NCBI GenBank assembly: GCA_028818755.1
Contig: JAPPNF010000050.1
Coordinates: 1-46,572 of the forward strand
Source: Deltaproteobacteria bacterium
GTDB taxonomy: Bacteria; Desulfobacterota; Binatia; UBA9968; JAJDTQ01
Length of the DNA stretch: 46,572 bases
Reading direction: 5' to 3'
Below the pieces are notes generated by a model. The model saw only the letters and a program-made list of their open reading frames with translations. It was not told the DNA's origin and searched no databases. Positions 36,008 through 44,905 of this stretch are shown here, one piece after another. Positions within the stretch are counted from its first letter, which is position 1. Each line of letters opens with the position of its first letter. A program made the translations under genes and the position numbers.

Positions 36008-37179
36008 CGCCGACTGGCCCAAACGGCTGTCAACCGCCGTCCCAGTTCGCCGCTGAGGCGGGGGAAAGGGAGAAGCTGGTACTCACGGTAGCGAAAGTTG
36101 CCCAGATGCTCATTGTGCAAAATCAGTCTTGTCCCGGAACGATGCTGAGCGGACTGCTCGACCTGATGCGCGACGGCATTGCCAGCGTTCGGATATGTTG
36201 TGCCTATGTCTCGATGTCGGGCAGTCAGATGCTCCTTGACGGGATTGCGCGGTCGGCTGCAAACGGCAATCCTGCGACCGTGGACAAGACGATTGTGGCC
36301 TCTCTTGATTTCGGCCTGACCGAACCCGATGCCTTGCGGTTCTGGAGGGATATGGACAATAGCCGTGTTCTTGTCGCTGGCGCACCGTACCTAGAAGCCG
36401 GGCGCCTTACAACGTACGCAGCCTTTCATCCGAAGCTCTACATACTCGGAAGGCACAACGGGACCGTTGGCAGTCTGGTCGGATCAGCTAATCTCACGAA
36501 CCGCGGATTGACGGTCAATACTGAAGCCGGCTGGCTGGAAATGGAACATCACGTGCCGGAACCGGTGAACGGCGCGTGGAACGCAGCAATTGGTCCAGCC
36601 GTAGACTTGACGCCTGAGATCCTCGATCGTTACAGCGCGCTTCGCCAGCGTCTCCCGCGTGAGCAACGGGCCGAGGAGATGGAGCCGGTGCCTGCGCCGC
36701 AGATTGGCCAAGTTGGCGGTTACGGGCTGATGACAGATGCAGGCATCGATCCCGGGGTCCATCAACAGATGTGGGTGCAGGCACACCGCCTCTCTGGCGG
36801 AGCCCGAACGCAACTCGAACTACCGCGCGGCAGCCATCGTTTCTTTGGCCCCGCCTATCAGGGGTACGACTATGAACGGGTGGAGCATATCGCTGAGCCG
36901 TCATTGATTTCTGGACAAAGGATGTGGCGGAATCGTCCCGTGACTTGGCATGGCGATAACCGCATGGAGCGGATCAACCTGCCCTCGGCTCGAATGGGCG
37001 GATATGCGTATGAAAATTCGCTAATCCTGTTCAGGCGGATGGAACCAAATACGTTCGAGCTACGGGTATACCCTTGGAACTCGGACGCGGCGCGTTCCTT
37101 TGTCGAGGCCTCACGCCTTGCGGGGCTCGTGTTTCGCGTCGGAGAGATGAGTCCACGGCTCGTGGGCTTGCTCACCTGA
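36004..37179 (+). CDS. Phospholipase-D-like (HKD) nuclease domain protein
   Basis: A 391-residue protein with one clear HKD-type site: FHPKLYILGRHNG followed by VGSLVGSANLTNRGL, giving H142, K144 and the downstream GSxN (S161, N163). One motif per chain means the enzyme would dimerise, as in NgoFVII/BfiI-type nucleases and helicase-linked PLD proteins. The N-terminal part SVRICCAYVSMSGSQMLLDG is the expected first strand and helix. The C-terminal 200 residues are unfamiliar, with a His/Arg-rich segment and a final FRVGEMSPRLVGLL. Start is TTG 36004, coupled to the EVE-like gene. A 12-bp stem hairpin follows the stop by about 20 bases. Likely a DNA end-processing or restriction nuclease. Confidence 0.8.
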   Translation: MTPTGPNGCQPPSQFAAEAGEREKLVLTVAKVAQMLIVQNQSCPGTMLSGLLDLMRDGIASVRICCAYVSMSGSQMLLDGIARSAANGNPATVDKTIVASLDFGLTEPDALRFWRDMDNSRVLVAGAPYLEAGRLTTYAAFHPKLYILGRHNGTVGSLVGSANLTNRGLTVNTEAGWLEMEHHVPEPVNGAWNAAIGPAVDLTPEILDRYSALRQRLPREQRAEEMEPVPAPQIGQVGGYGLMTDAGIDPGVHQQMWVQAHRLSGGARTQLELPRGSHRFFGPAYQGYDYERVEHIAEPSLISGQRMWRNRPVTWHGDNRMERINLPSARMGGYAYENSLILFRRMEPNTFELRVYPWNSDAARSFVEASRLAGLVFRVGEMSPRLVGLLT

Positions 37180-37199
37180 TTCTTCGTGCCAGCAAGAAG

Positions 37200-37228
37200 G
37201 CACGGAGCCGGGGGCACCGGCTCCGTGC
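37200..37228. terminator. Hairpin between convergent nuclease and methyltransferase genes
   Basis: A perfect 12-bp stem, GCACGGAGCCGG paired with CCGGCTCCGTGC, with loop GGGCA. It starts 20 bases after the PLD-type nuclease stop. No T-run follows on either strand, so it may stop transcription weakly or rely on other factors. The remaining 37229-37425 holds no convincing gene. Confidence 0.5.
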
Positions 37229-37425
37229 TGATCGGGGCTGCCAAGCGATCTGCGGCGGTGATGTGGGCAAGCTCTCCGTGCTTGAGTGATCGCAAGCCTG
37301 CGCACAGCGTCCTCTTGCCCGGCCATTGGGCGCAAAGATCAAGGTGTTGTGCCTGAATTGTCCACATCTCCGGTGCGGCGGCATTGAGGAAACGGCCAAT
37401 ATTCTTGACGTGTTACGCCCCATAG

Positions 37426-40400
37426 CTACTCATCTCCCCCGTCATCCTCCTCTTGGCCAAAGGTGGTGGTGGCCAGCGCGGCGGCGCAGAGCTGTTCCAG
37501 TTCGCGGTAAGGCGTTAGCTGCTGAAGCCGTTTGCGCAGCCGCATGCGGCGGGTGGAGAGTGCTCTGTTCGGATCGGACAGATACGCATCCGCCGCAACG
37601 ATCTCTCCGGCTAACTCCGCGATCTGCTGCGCAAGCCTTGCAACTTCGCGGTGATCCTCATTCGCGGGATCGAATGCGGGCATCAGCCGATAGGGCAAGG
37701 CATGAATGTGACGTTCGCCGAAAGCGCCCTTCGGGTTGAATGGCGTGATCGCCTCGGTCATGGCGTAGCTGTTCAGCATGCCAACGAGAAACCACGCCTC
37801 GACTTCGCCGGAAACGGCGCGCCAATAGAGAGTCTGATCCACGACTAGATTGTCGTTGGGGGCAATCTGGACACAGGCAGCGCAGATATGCTTGCCGCCA
37901 GCCCCAGCCAGAATGAGGTAGCCGTCCTGGGGCATGACCTGTTTTGACAGCTTCATCCGTTCATCAATGCGCTGCTGGAGCTTCTTGCCCTGGCCAACCT
38001 GTTCGAGCTTGTCGTTGATAGTGCGAAAGCGGCGTGCCGTTTCGGTCAGGCCCATTCCGCGGATATGGGCCTCATCAAGAATCCGCCATGCCCCGTGATC
38101 GTCGCGGACTGCCGGGATCGCGATCGGGGCACAGTGCTCTCCAAGAACAAAGGGCAGCAAGTTTGCCGACTGCGCCATGCGATAGACGAAGCACGGCGCA
38201 ACATAGCCGGGAAAGCGCTCATCCTTGAGCTCCTTTGCCTCCTTGATAGTAAATCCGTAAAGCGTGCCACGCGACGGCGTATCAACCCTGTACTCAACGC
38301 CAGCTTCATTGACGATCTCGATGCAAACGGCCGTGCGCGGCATAAGGTCGGCACCCTGCTGCGGCATCACTGTGGCCGTGGAGGAGGCGACCGGTACTCC
38401 TTCCTGTTCTAGTACCCAAGCGGTGCGCTTGTTGACGATGGCGCGAACCGAGAATTCGGTGGCCTCAAGGCCGTCCCATCGCGCGAGAAACCCAGCAATT
38501 GCCGTTTCTGCAAGTTTGTCCGTACTGGCCCGCTTGTGGCCGATGACGGCGGCGCCCGGGTATTTGAAGGTACCGTGCTCGACTTGCCACATTTCGCTGA
38601 TGTCAAGCGCGATAGGGCGTGCGGCGGTCAAGAACTCGCGGCGGCGGAAGAGTTCGTGATGGTGGCCGTTGAAGAGGGTGCCAGGGATCAAACAGGCAAC
38701 AGCCGCATCAGGGGCGAGATAGCGGTCCACGGCGTGGAGTAGATGAGTCGTGCCAAGCTCCAGATGTAGGAACGACTGGCCGGGCGGGCGGATCCCGTAA
38801 AGCTTAGCCCTGCCGGTGAGGACTTCTCGGTACGGGTTATCGCCAAGACTGCTCATGGCAAGCCATGGTGGATTCGAGACAAGCCCATTAAACCGGCCAG
38901 CGAGAAGCCCTGGCCGGTAGGTATTGCGCAGAATGAAAGCCCAGATACCATTACGGCCGGCGAGGGCTAGCTCGGCCATGCGATGAACCAGCGCAAAGAC
39001 GGCCGGGACCAACGTCTTTTTTAGTTCGGCGCTGAGCGAAATACCTAGCGCGGCCGCAGCGCCATCGAGGAACCGCGCCGTGCCCTGCTCAGTCAGGTGA
39101 TCGGCGCAGCCATTGGCTTGGGCGTCGAGGGTCTCGTCATATGCCCAGTCAATGATCCGGTCGAACAGCTCGCGGCATTCAGGCTGAATCAGCGCGTCGG
39201 GCAGGTCAATCTTGATACCGTCCAGTGAAATGGGGATGGTTTCGCTCTCGCCAAAGTCCGGTAGTCGCGGCGTGATCGGCGTGACTGAAAACAGCGAGTC
39301 GGCGTGATAGATCGGGATGACGATCGGGCTTGTCGCGGCCTTGATCTCGTCGGCGAGCGTCACGACCCAAGTGGTCTTGGCCAAGCTGACAGCGAGCGGA
39401 TCGATGTCAAAGCCCGTCGCCACATTATGCAGCACCGCGATGTCGGTGAAACCGAACCGGTCTTTAACGGCTTTGAGCACCTCGGCCAGGATGGAACCGG
39501 AGCCACAGCACATATCGACAATGCGCGGCTCCTCTTCTTCCGGGAGATTGTCGAGGCAACGCAAGGCGAGATGTCGGCCGAGCCAGCCAGGCGTCCATTC
39601 CTGTCCAAGCAGCTTGCGTTGGCTGCGCCGGGCAAGTTGCGCCATAAGGCGGCCAAACAGATCTGTTTCGGGACGCCACGAGAAATCGTAGGCGTAGAGG
39701 TCCTGCTGAATCTGCCGTGCGATGGGGACGAGCTGGCCAAGATGAGACGCATTGACGAGCCAGCCGAAATAGTCCTGTTCGACCACATTGGAAAGCTGGT
39801 AGCGGTCCCTGAAATGCGACCCGTCCAGGATCGAACCGAGGCCAGCATCATCGCTGGAGATTGCATGGCCTGCGAGAACATTCGCGCCAAGCAGCCGGGC
39901 GAGAATGCAGAGATAGACTTCATCGACATATGCCGCGGTGCGGAAGGTGCCCTTCTCGCCTTCGAGGTGGTCGACAAACCCGGACCACAGGTCGGTTGCC
40001 AGGGCAATTGACGGGTCGGTGGCGCGGCCGTCATCGACAAGCTTGCGCAACGGTCCTTTGCTTCGCTCGCAGGAAGTACTCTCCAGACCAAGATCGTCTG
40101 TAATGAACTCAGCCTTGAGAGGGCGGGACTGTTCGCGGGCCAGATGTTTACGGACGAAGCCAATGAGACGCGTAGCGGACGGTTCGTCATCGGTGGTCAG
40201 GTTCAACTTGTCCACCGGTACCAGCGTAATATCATCTGCCGTACAGGCAGCGGGGTCGCTGTCGGAGGCAAGCTCCGCGTCGTATGCCACCCACTCGACC
40301 GTATCGGAGAGAATCCCGCGCACCTGGGACACAGGGACAAGGCTTCGGACGAGTCCGGCGACATGTTCGCGGACTTGGGCAAAACCGTGTTCGCGCCGAA

Positions 40401-40677
40401 CCGTGATGCGCAGGTCGGGCTCGTATTCGATCGTCGTGCAGCCGACAAGATTATCAATGAAGCGGTTCGCGACAGCGCCGTCGGCCTGTCCAACCCTTGT
40501 TCCGGCCTCGGCACCCTCACTATAGTGATTGATCCAGGTCTGATGGTCCTCATCCGGAAAGATCAGGCGTAGCCGCGACTGGAACTCGCCACGCAAAACG
40601 GCTTCCACCTTGCCGGCCTCGCGGAGTTCCCTGCACCGCCTAATCGCTTCCCTGGCTTGCGTAATGTCGTCTGTCAC
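37426..40677 (-). CDS. Large N6-adenine DNA methyltransferase with PD-ExK-like N-terminus
   Basis: A 1083-residue protein. The methyltransferase part has WTP in LLGQEWTPGWLGRHLAL (motif X-like), IVDMCCGSGSILAEVLKA as motif I (D388-G394) and GLVSNPPWLAMSS as motif IV (N602-P603-P604-W605), marking adenine-N6 or cytosine-N4 amino methylation. The N-terminal 100 residues carry RFIDNLVGCTTIEYEPDLR (D75...E84-x-E86), laid out like the nuclease core of type IIG enzymes but with Glu in place of Lys. The C-terminal 300 residues resemble a target-recognition region. It starts at GTG 40677, overlapping the upstream methyltransferase stop by four bases (GTGA). It is the last gene of the operon and larger than ordinary modification enzymes. 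Confidence 0.88.
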   Translation of the reverse strand: MTDDITQAREAIRRCRELREAGKVEAVLRGEFQSRLRLIFPDEDHQTWINHYSEGAEAGTRVGQADGAVANRFIDNLVGCTTIEYEPDLRITVRREHGFAQVREHVAGLVRSLVPVSQVRGILSDTVEWVAYDAELASDSDPAACTADDITLVPVDKLNLTTDDEPSATRLIGFVRKHLAREQSRPLKAEFITDDLGLESTSCERSKGPLRKLVDDGRATDPSIALATDLWSGFVDHLEGEKGTFRTAAYVDEVYLCILARLLGANVLAGHAISSDDAGLGSILDGSHFRDRYQLSNVVEQDYFGWLVNASHLGQLVPIARQIQQDLYAYDFSWRPETDLFGRLMAQLARRSQRKLLGQEWTPGWLGRHLALRCLDNLPEEEEPRIVDMCCGSGSILAEVLKAVKDRFGFTDIAVLHNVATGFDIDPLAVSLAKTTWVVTLADEIKAATSPIVIPIYHADSLFSVTPITPRLPDFGESETIPISLDGIKIDLPDALIQPECRELFDRIIDWAYDETLDAQANGCADHLTEQGTARFLDGAAAALGISLSAELKKTLVPAVFALVHRMAELALAGRNGIWAFILRNTYRPGLLAGRFNGLVSNPPWLAMSSLGDNPYREVLTGRAKLYGIRPPGQSFLHLELGTTHLLHAVDRYLAPDAAVACLIPGTLFNGHHHELFRRREFLTAARPIALDISEMWQVEHGTFKYPGAAVIGHKRASTDKLAETAIAGFLARWDGLEATEFSVRAIVNKRTAWVLEQEGVPVASSTATVMPQQGADLMPRTAVCIEIVNEAGVEYRVDTPSRGTLYGFTIKEAKELKDERFPGYVAPCFVYRMAQSANLLPFVLGEHCAPIAIPAVRDDHGAWRILDEAHIRGMGLTETARRFRTINDKLEQVGQGKKLQQRIDERMKLSKQVMPQDGYLILAGAGGKHICAACVQIAPNDNLVVDQTLYWRAVSGEVEAWFLVGMLNSYAMTEAITPFNPKGAFGERHIHALPYRLMPAFDPANEDHREVARLAQQIAELAGEIVAADAYLSDPNRALSTRRMRLRKRLQQLTPYRELEQLCAAALATTTFGQEEDDGGDE

Positions 40678-42806
40678 GACGCAGTCCTTTGCCGGGCAGC
40701 GCAGAGCGCTCTCGTTTGCTTCGCCATGTGGTGGGCCAGTTCCAGCAACGACGCCTCCCGCATCGTACAGGGCAGTAACGCCTGCAAGATGATGCGATCG
40801 ATGTACGCCTGCACTTCGCCCGAATCTCTGGTCAGCTTCCTACCGGCGGCATCCAGTGCCGACCGGGCCTCGTTGGTAAGGACGGGGACAGACATTTGCC
40901 GCAAGTGCGTGGCCTCCAGTTTCAAGGCGCCGCCGCCGAGCGGTGTGCCGGTCGCTTCCATAAAGGCGCGGCACCATACGGTATTCAGCAAGGCTTTCAG
41001 GGCAAAGCGCGTCCAACCGCCGTCTGGCGTCCAAAAGGTCGAGAAGTTGGCATCAATCAACAACGGCGGATCTGCGTTACATTCGATCCACGGCGTTCCC
41101 TGATTCACCCGAGGCGCAAAAGCAGCCGGCAAGTGACGGGGCGCAAAATCCGGAAGCATGTACCAGAAGCGGGGGATCACGCCTTTGCGGCCTGGCTGGC
41201 GCACATTCGTACGCACCGCTGAAAGCTCAGGAATGGGTTTGTTGTCTGCGGAGCCATCAAGAGATATGGTAGCCGCTTGGCGGACAAACGCGGTCAACGG
41301 GTGCGGCATGACGTGCGGAGGATTTATTTGATGCTGCTCATAGGCCAGACGCGCGTCCACTACGATTCGGAAATCTTCCGGGAGCACCCAATCCCGCAAG
41401 TCGAGAACGCGACCAGGCGGAACTTCGCCGCGCTCGACGATGTGCATCTCCGCTTGGCGCCGGAGAACAGGGCGAAGCGCGCCTGACGGGACCGCAAACT
41501 CCATACCGCCTAGGGCCGGGGATGCGTTTACCTGTTCGCCACCGTCGCTAGCCGTGCCGCATGCGGTGACATAGAAAAATCCGTTGCATCCGGTGCGCAG
41601 ACCCTGACCGACCTTTATGCCGGTATCTTCCAGAAGAACCAGCTTCGCGGTATCGGCAGCTGACGGCAACATGTCGCGCAACGCCTCGGGAAGCACCGGC
41701 GGCCCAGGCTTCTGAGAAGCTGCGAATAGCGGCAAGTTGTGACTGCCGCCTTCAAGTATTGCGTACCAGTGCTGTCGGCGCATGCGTGCATGTAGCGTCA
41801 CCCATTCATGGTGCAGATCGAAGGGTCTGACCTTGATGCCGCGCACCGCGTCGGCGCCGCCGGCGTGGACGTAGGCGGCAAAGTCGGCTTCGGGATGTTC
41901 GCCTTCGAAAGCGGCTCCGACCAGCGAGCATTCGTCAGCCGCGTCCGGCGCAACGTGAAGCCACCGCGCTTCGGACCATCTCTCTCTGCTGCTGAGGCGC
42001 TGCCGGGCCTCGGCACCGATCAAGCGTCTGGCGATGATTAGATGGGTACGGACCAGAGCATCCGAGAACCAGCCGGGTTGGGTATCCGCGACGATGGTTT
42101 CAAGCGCAAAGCAACGCAAGAGCATATAGCGGATAACATCGGCGTAGTCACGGGACCGCCAAGTGGCCGGAACGACAAGAGCGAGTTGGCCGCCGGGGCG
42201 CACCAGGGAACCGGCAAGAATCGACGCCGGTATTGAAAGGTCGGCAAGGCCCGAATAGTTCTGAGCAAGCACTTTCCAGACTGCGCTGTCAGCCCCCATG
42301 TGACGACTGTCTACGATTTGCTCAAGGCCCGCGCGTGCCGGGTCGGCGGCAGCGTTGTTGCCGTTGCGCGTCTGGTGACGCACATAGGGCGGATTGGTGA
42401 TAACGAGGTCGTAGCTGGAGACCGGTAAGGCACCCAGCGTAGCCGGATCAAAGGCGTCTGCTGCAAGGATTGAGTAATCGGGAGCGGAGTCGTTAGGGAT
42501 AAGCGTGGCGAGGCGGTCGCGGCATGTATCCGCGGTGGCCTCGTCGACCTCGATTCCGTCAAGCCGAGCGATAGAACTGCCGCGCTCGGCTGCCGCTTCG
42601 CAGGTCGCATCCAAAAGGTCGCCGTGCCCGACCATCGGATCGAGAACAGTACGGGTATCCGGCCGCAAGGCGAGATGGGCAAGAAGCTTGCCGAGTGGAA
42701 CGCCAGTGAAGAACTGGCCGAGGCGTTTGCGCTGCACCGGGTCGAGCGTCTGCTCGTAGGCACGCGCGGCATTTCTGATTATTCGGCGCGCCTCATCGCC
42801 CGGCAC
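40674..42806 (-). CDS. N6-adenine DNA methyltransferase (Eco57I-like) second of operon
   Basis: A 710-residue protein. RKRLGQFFTGVPLGKLLAHL is the Q-F-F-T motif X, VLDPMVGHGDLLDATCE motif I (D56-G62) and YDLVITNPPYVRHQTR motif IV (NPPY, 138-141), a textbook gamma-type amino-DNA methyltransferase. The following region to about 330 completes the catalytic domain; residues 350-710 look like a target-recognition domain. Start GTG 42806 lies within the upstream gene (14-bp overlap) and the stop overlaps the next start (GTGA). With three such enzymes in a row, they may act on different sites or form a complex. No helicase or restriction subunit is fused. Confidence 0.9.
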   Translation of the reverse strand: MPGDEARRIIRNAARAYEQTLDPVQRKRLGQFFTGVPLGKLLAHLALRPDTRTVLDPMVGHGDLLDATCEAAAERGSSIARLDGIEVDEATADTCRDRLATLIPNDSAPDYSILAADAFDPATLGALPVSSYDLVITNPPYVRHQTRNGNNAAADPARAGLEQIVDSRHMGADSAVWKVLAQNYSGLADLSIPASILAGSLVRPGGQLALVVPATWRSRDYADVIRYMLLRCFALETIVADTQPGWFSDALVRTHLIIARRLIGAEARQRLSSRERWSEARWLHVAPDAADECSLVGAAFEGEHPEADFAAYVHAGGADAVRGIKVRPFDLHHEWVTLHARMRRQHWYAILEGGSHNLPLFAASQKPGPPVLPEALRDMLPSAADTAKLVLLEDTGIKVGQGLRTGCNGFFYVTACGTASDGGEQVNASPALGGMEFAVPSGALRPVLRRQAEMHIVERGEVPPGRVLDLRDWVLPEDFRIVVDARLAYEQHQINPPHVMPHPLTAFVRQAATISLDGSADNKPIPELSAVRTNVRQPGRKGVIPRFWYMLPDFAPRHLPAAFAPRVNQGTPWIECNADPPLLIDANFSTFWTPDGGWTRFALKALLNTVWCRAFMEATGTPLGGGALKLEATHLRQMSVPVLTNEARSALDAAGRKLTRDSGEVQAYIDRIILQALLPCTMREASLLELAHHMAKQTRALCAARQRTAS

Positions 42807-44646
42807 CTTCTCTCACCTCCGCGTTGTACCGCTCTTCATGCCACCGGTAAAATGAATCGGCGTCGAGCGGCACCAGTTGATGACGGGTCAGGAAGTGGCT
42901 GACCAAACGTGAATAGAGCCTTTGCGCCGTCTGTTCGTCTGGGTCCAGGGTCAAGGCTGCTTCCTGCCACAGCCGTTCAGCAACCGTCCAGACACAGGCA
43001 ATCGGCTTGCTTTGCTGTGCCTTCTTCTTGCCGAGCAGAAGAACGGGATCACCTCGCACGGCACCGTTTGTGGTGACCTGCTTGAAGCTCCCCTGCGTTT
43101 TGTCGAGAACGCCTGCACATTCGACGCCGAATCCAGCATCAGTATAAGCCGCCTGGAGCGCGTTCCAGACGCCGGCCGAAGCCGAGTGGAAGACAAGTGT
43201 GGCCTTGCCGCCGGGCCTCAGGATCCGGCGGGCCTCGCTGAGGGCAGTCGTGAGGAGTCGCCGGTATTCGGAGATGGTCTTTTCCTGAGCATTGCTGACA
43301 ATGATTTCCTCGGCGCGGTCCGTATATCGCCCGAGCCAAGCTTCATTGATGAAGCTGACTTCGGCATAAGGGATGTTTCCGCCAAAGGGTGGGTCAGTGA
43401 AGATGTAATCGATGCTGTGATCGGGGAGATGGGTGCGGCAACTCGATGCTTGACGAACTTCGACCCTGCCCTTGCGGCCGCGCGTGACCGCGAAAGCGCT
43501 GGCGATAGTCGAAAGCTTGCGCCGCAATCCAGAAATCAGGTTCTTCTCGACCGGAAGGCCGCTGACATAGAGAACGCCAGGCTGGGCACTGGTGAGCGCC
43601 AGGTCTCTCTGGCCCGACTTTGCGACAACGCGTGTCATGATCGTCGCATGCGAAGCGTTGTAGCTCAGCAGCCAGAAGCGCAGGGCGTCACGAAGGGCGC
43701 TCTTATAGCCCGCCGTCCGCTCCCACAGGCGGCCAAACACGATCAGGTTGCGCCTTGTGTAGAAGTGATGGAGATGGGTGATACCGAGATGATAGCCGCG
43801 GCGGTACAGATCGCCCCAGGGTATGGCCACGCGCGGCACGGAATCCGGGATGGGCTCGGCCTCGATGCGTTTGAGCAAGGAGAGATCGTGCCTGTTGCCT
43901 TCGCGCGACCAGCCCTTCTTGCCGGTCAATCCGTAGATGCGGGCGATGCGCCGGGCGCGGAGCTTCCGTTTGTTCCCGTTAAGGTAATCGCGCGTCTTGT
44001 GAGTCAGGCGCTCCACATCATCGAGCGGCGCTTCATTTGCACAGGACGGGCAGGTGAAGTGGGATGCGATATGGGCGGGGTCGAAGAAGACGCAGGAATC
44101 CCACAGAGTCGCTTCACGCCGGCACGCCGGGCATTGCAGCACGTCGGACCAGATGACATGGCGGATGGTGCCGTTCCGCCCTCCCGGTTCCTTGGCTCCG
44201 TACATCCAGCCGTCTTCGGTTTCAGCGGCGCGCAGGATGTCTTCCGCCGCCTTCCGAAAAGTTTTCGGGTCTGGCGGGTTAGTCAGAGTCTGGCCAATAA
44301 AGGCGCCAAGAGCGCCCAGTTCGTATAGCACGGCGTTGCGAGCCCCCCACTCTACATCCAGGCCAAGCCGCTGCGCTTCCGCGCGCAGCACAGCCGGCGG
44401 GTCTTCGCAGAGCAACGTGGCAAGACCGGTGGTGCCGCTTCCAGCAAAGCCATCGAAGACGGTATCGCCCGGCCTAGTATGGGCGGCGATGAAGAGCGCG
44501 ATCGCTTCGGGTGAGATCTTGGTGGGGTACGGAAAAGCGCCGTAGAGGTGACCGCTGCGCTTTGCCGGCAGAGCCGTGGCATAAAGCCCTTCCAGGTAGC
44601 CGGAAGGAATCCGGGCATGCGATTCCTCGGGCTCTGTCCGCTTCAT
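42793..44646 (-). CDS. DNA methyltransferase with zinc-ribbon insertion (DUF1156-like organisation)
   Basis: A 617-residue protein, the first of the operon. TVFDGFAGSGTTGLATLL (F64-T72) is the SAM-binding motif, and YIFTDPPFGGNIPYAEVSFI holds DPPF (418-421), the catalytic motif. Between them lies a four-Cys zinc ribbon, QCPACRREA (C172, C175) and HFTCPSC (C199, C202). This layout is known from large methyltransferases near DUF499/helicase genes, though no such partners occur here. A modification of N6-adenine or N4-cytosine is expected. ATG 44646 overlaps the stop of a ribbon-helix-helix relic by four bases, so its translation used to be, or still is, linked to that gene. Confidence 0.88.
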   Translation of the reverse strand: MKRTEPEESHARIPSGYLEGLYATALPAKRSGHLYGAFPYPTKISPEAIALFIAAHTRPGDTVFDGFAGSGTTGLATLLCEDPPAVLRAEAQRLGLDVEWGARNAVLYELGALGAFIGQTLTNPPDPKTFRKAAEDILRAAETEDGWMYGAKEPGGRNGTIRHVIWSDVLQCPACRREATLWDSCVFFDPAHIASHFTCPSCANEAPLDDVERLTHKTRDYLNGNKRKLRARRIARIYGLTGKKGWSREGNRHDLSLLKRIEAEPIPDSVPRVAIPWGDLYRRGYHLGITHLHHFYTRRNLIVFGRLWERTAGYKSALRDALRFWLLSYNASHATIMTRVVAKSGQRDLALTSAQPGVLYVSGLPVEKNLISGLRRKLSTIASAFAVTRGRKGRVEVRQASSCRTHLPDHSIDYIFTDPPFGGNIPYAEVSFINEAWLGRYTDRAEEIIVSNAQEKTISEYRRLLTTALSEARRILRPGGKATLVFHSASAGVWNALQAAYTDAGFGVECAGVLDKTQGSFKQVTTNGAVRGDPVLLLGKKKAQQSKPIACVWTVAERLWQEAALTLDPDEQTAQRLYSRLVSHFLTRHQLVPLDADSFYRWHEERYNAEVREGAGR

Positions 44647-44893
44647 TGTTCCCCCTCAGGAGTGGCTTTCTTGCGGTCGCGCTTGGCGTGATATTCCAGC
44701 GTCCTTGGAGCCGCACGGCGACAGCGAGCCTTCAGGGTATGACGACGCCTACGGCGATACACCTCAGGCCTGCACTGGATGACCCACGATATGGAGACGT
44801 CATCCTTGTCGGCGAGCACAGCGAGCGCTTCGCACTCGTTGCCCGTCAGACTGCCCGTGAGGCGGGAACCTGCGTGCGAGTGCTTCCCTCCAT
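44643..44893 (-). pseudogene. Ribbon-helix-helix regulator gene, frameshifted
   Basis: From ATG 44893 the frame reads MEGSTRTQVPAS and then leaves frame, ending after 15 codons. Shifting by two bases at an insertion of about 8 bases gives VPASLTGNECEALAVLADKD and DVSISWVIQ, a clear CopG/RHH-type DNA-binding domain, then an Arg-rich tail RTLEYHAKRDRKKATPEGEQ ending in TGA at 44643 that overlaps the methyltransferase start (ATGA). The restored product would be 80 residues. The inserted stretch looks like an imperfect local duplication (TCACGGGCAG / TGACGGGCAA). Such a gene probably regulated the methyltransferase operon. It is too short and too broken for an ORF scan. Confidence 0.7.
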
Positions 44894-44905
44894 GGTTGGA
44901 CGCCG

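Noticed and set aside
36870..37423. Minus-strand frames overlapping the nuclease 3' end and the convergent gap
   Set aside because: They run antisense to the nuclease gene, have no recognisable domain, and their starts lack ribosome-binding sites.
34118..44646. Assignment of the island to BREX or DISARM
   Set aside because: PglZ, BrxC, DrmA and DrmB-like genes are missing, and there is no helicase or large ATPase in the window.
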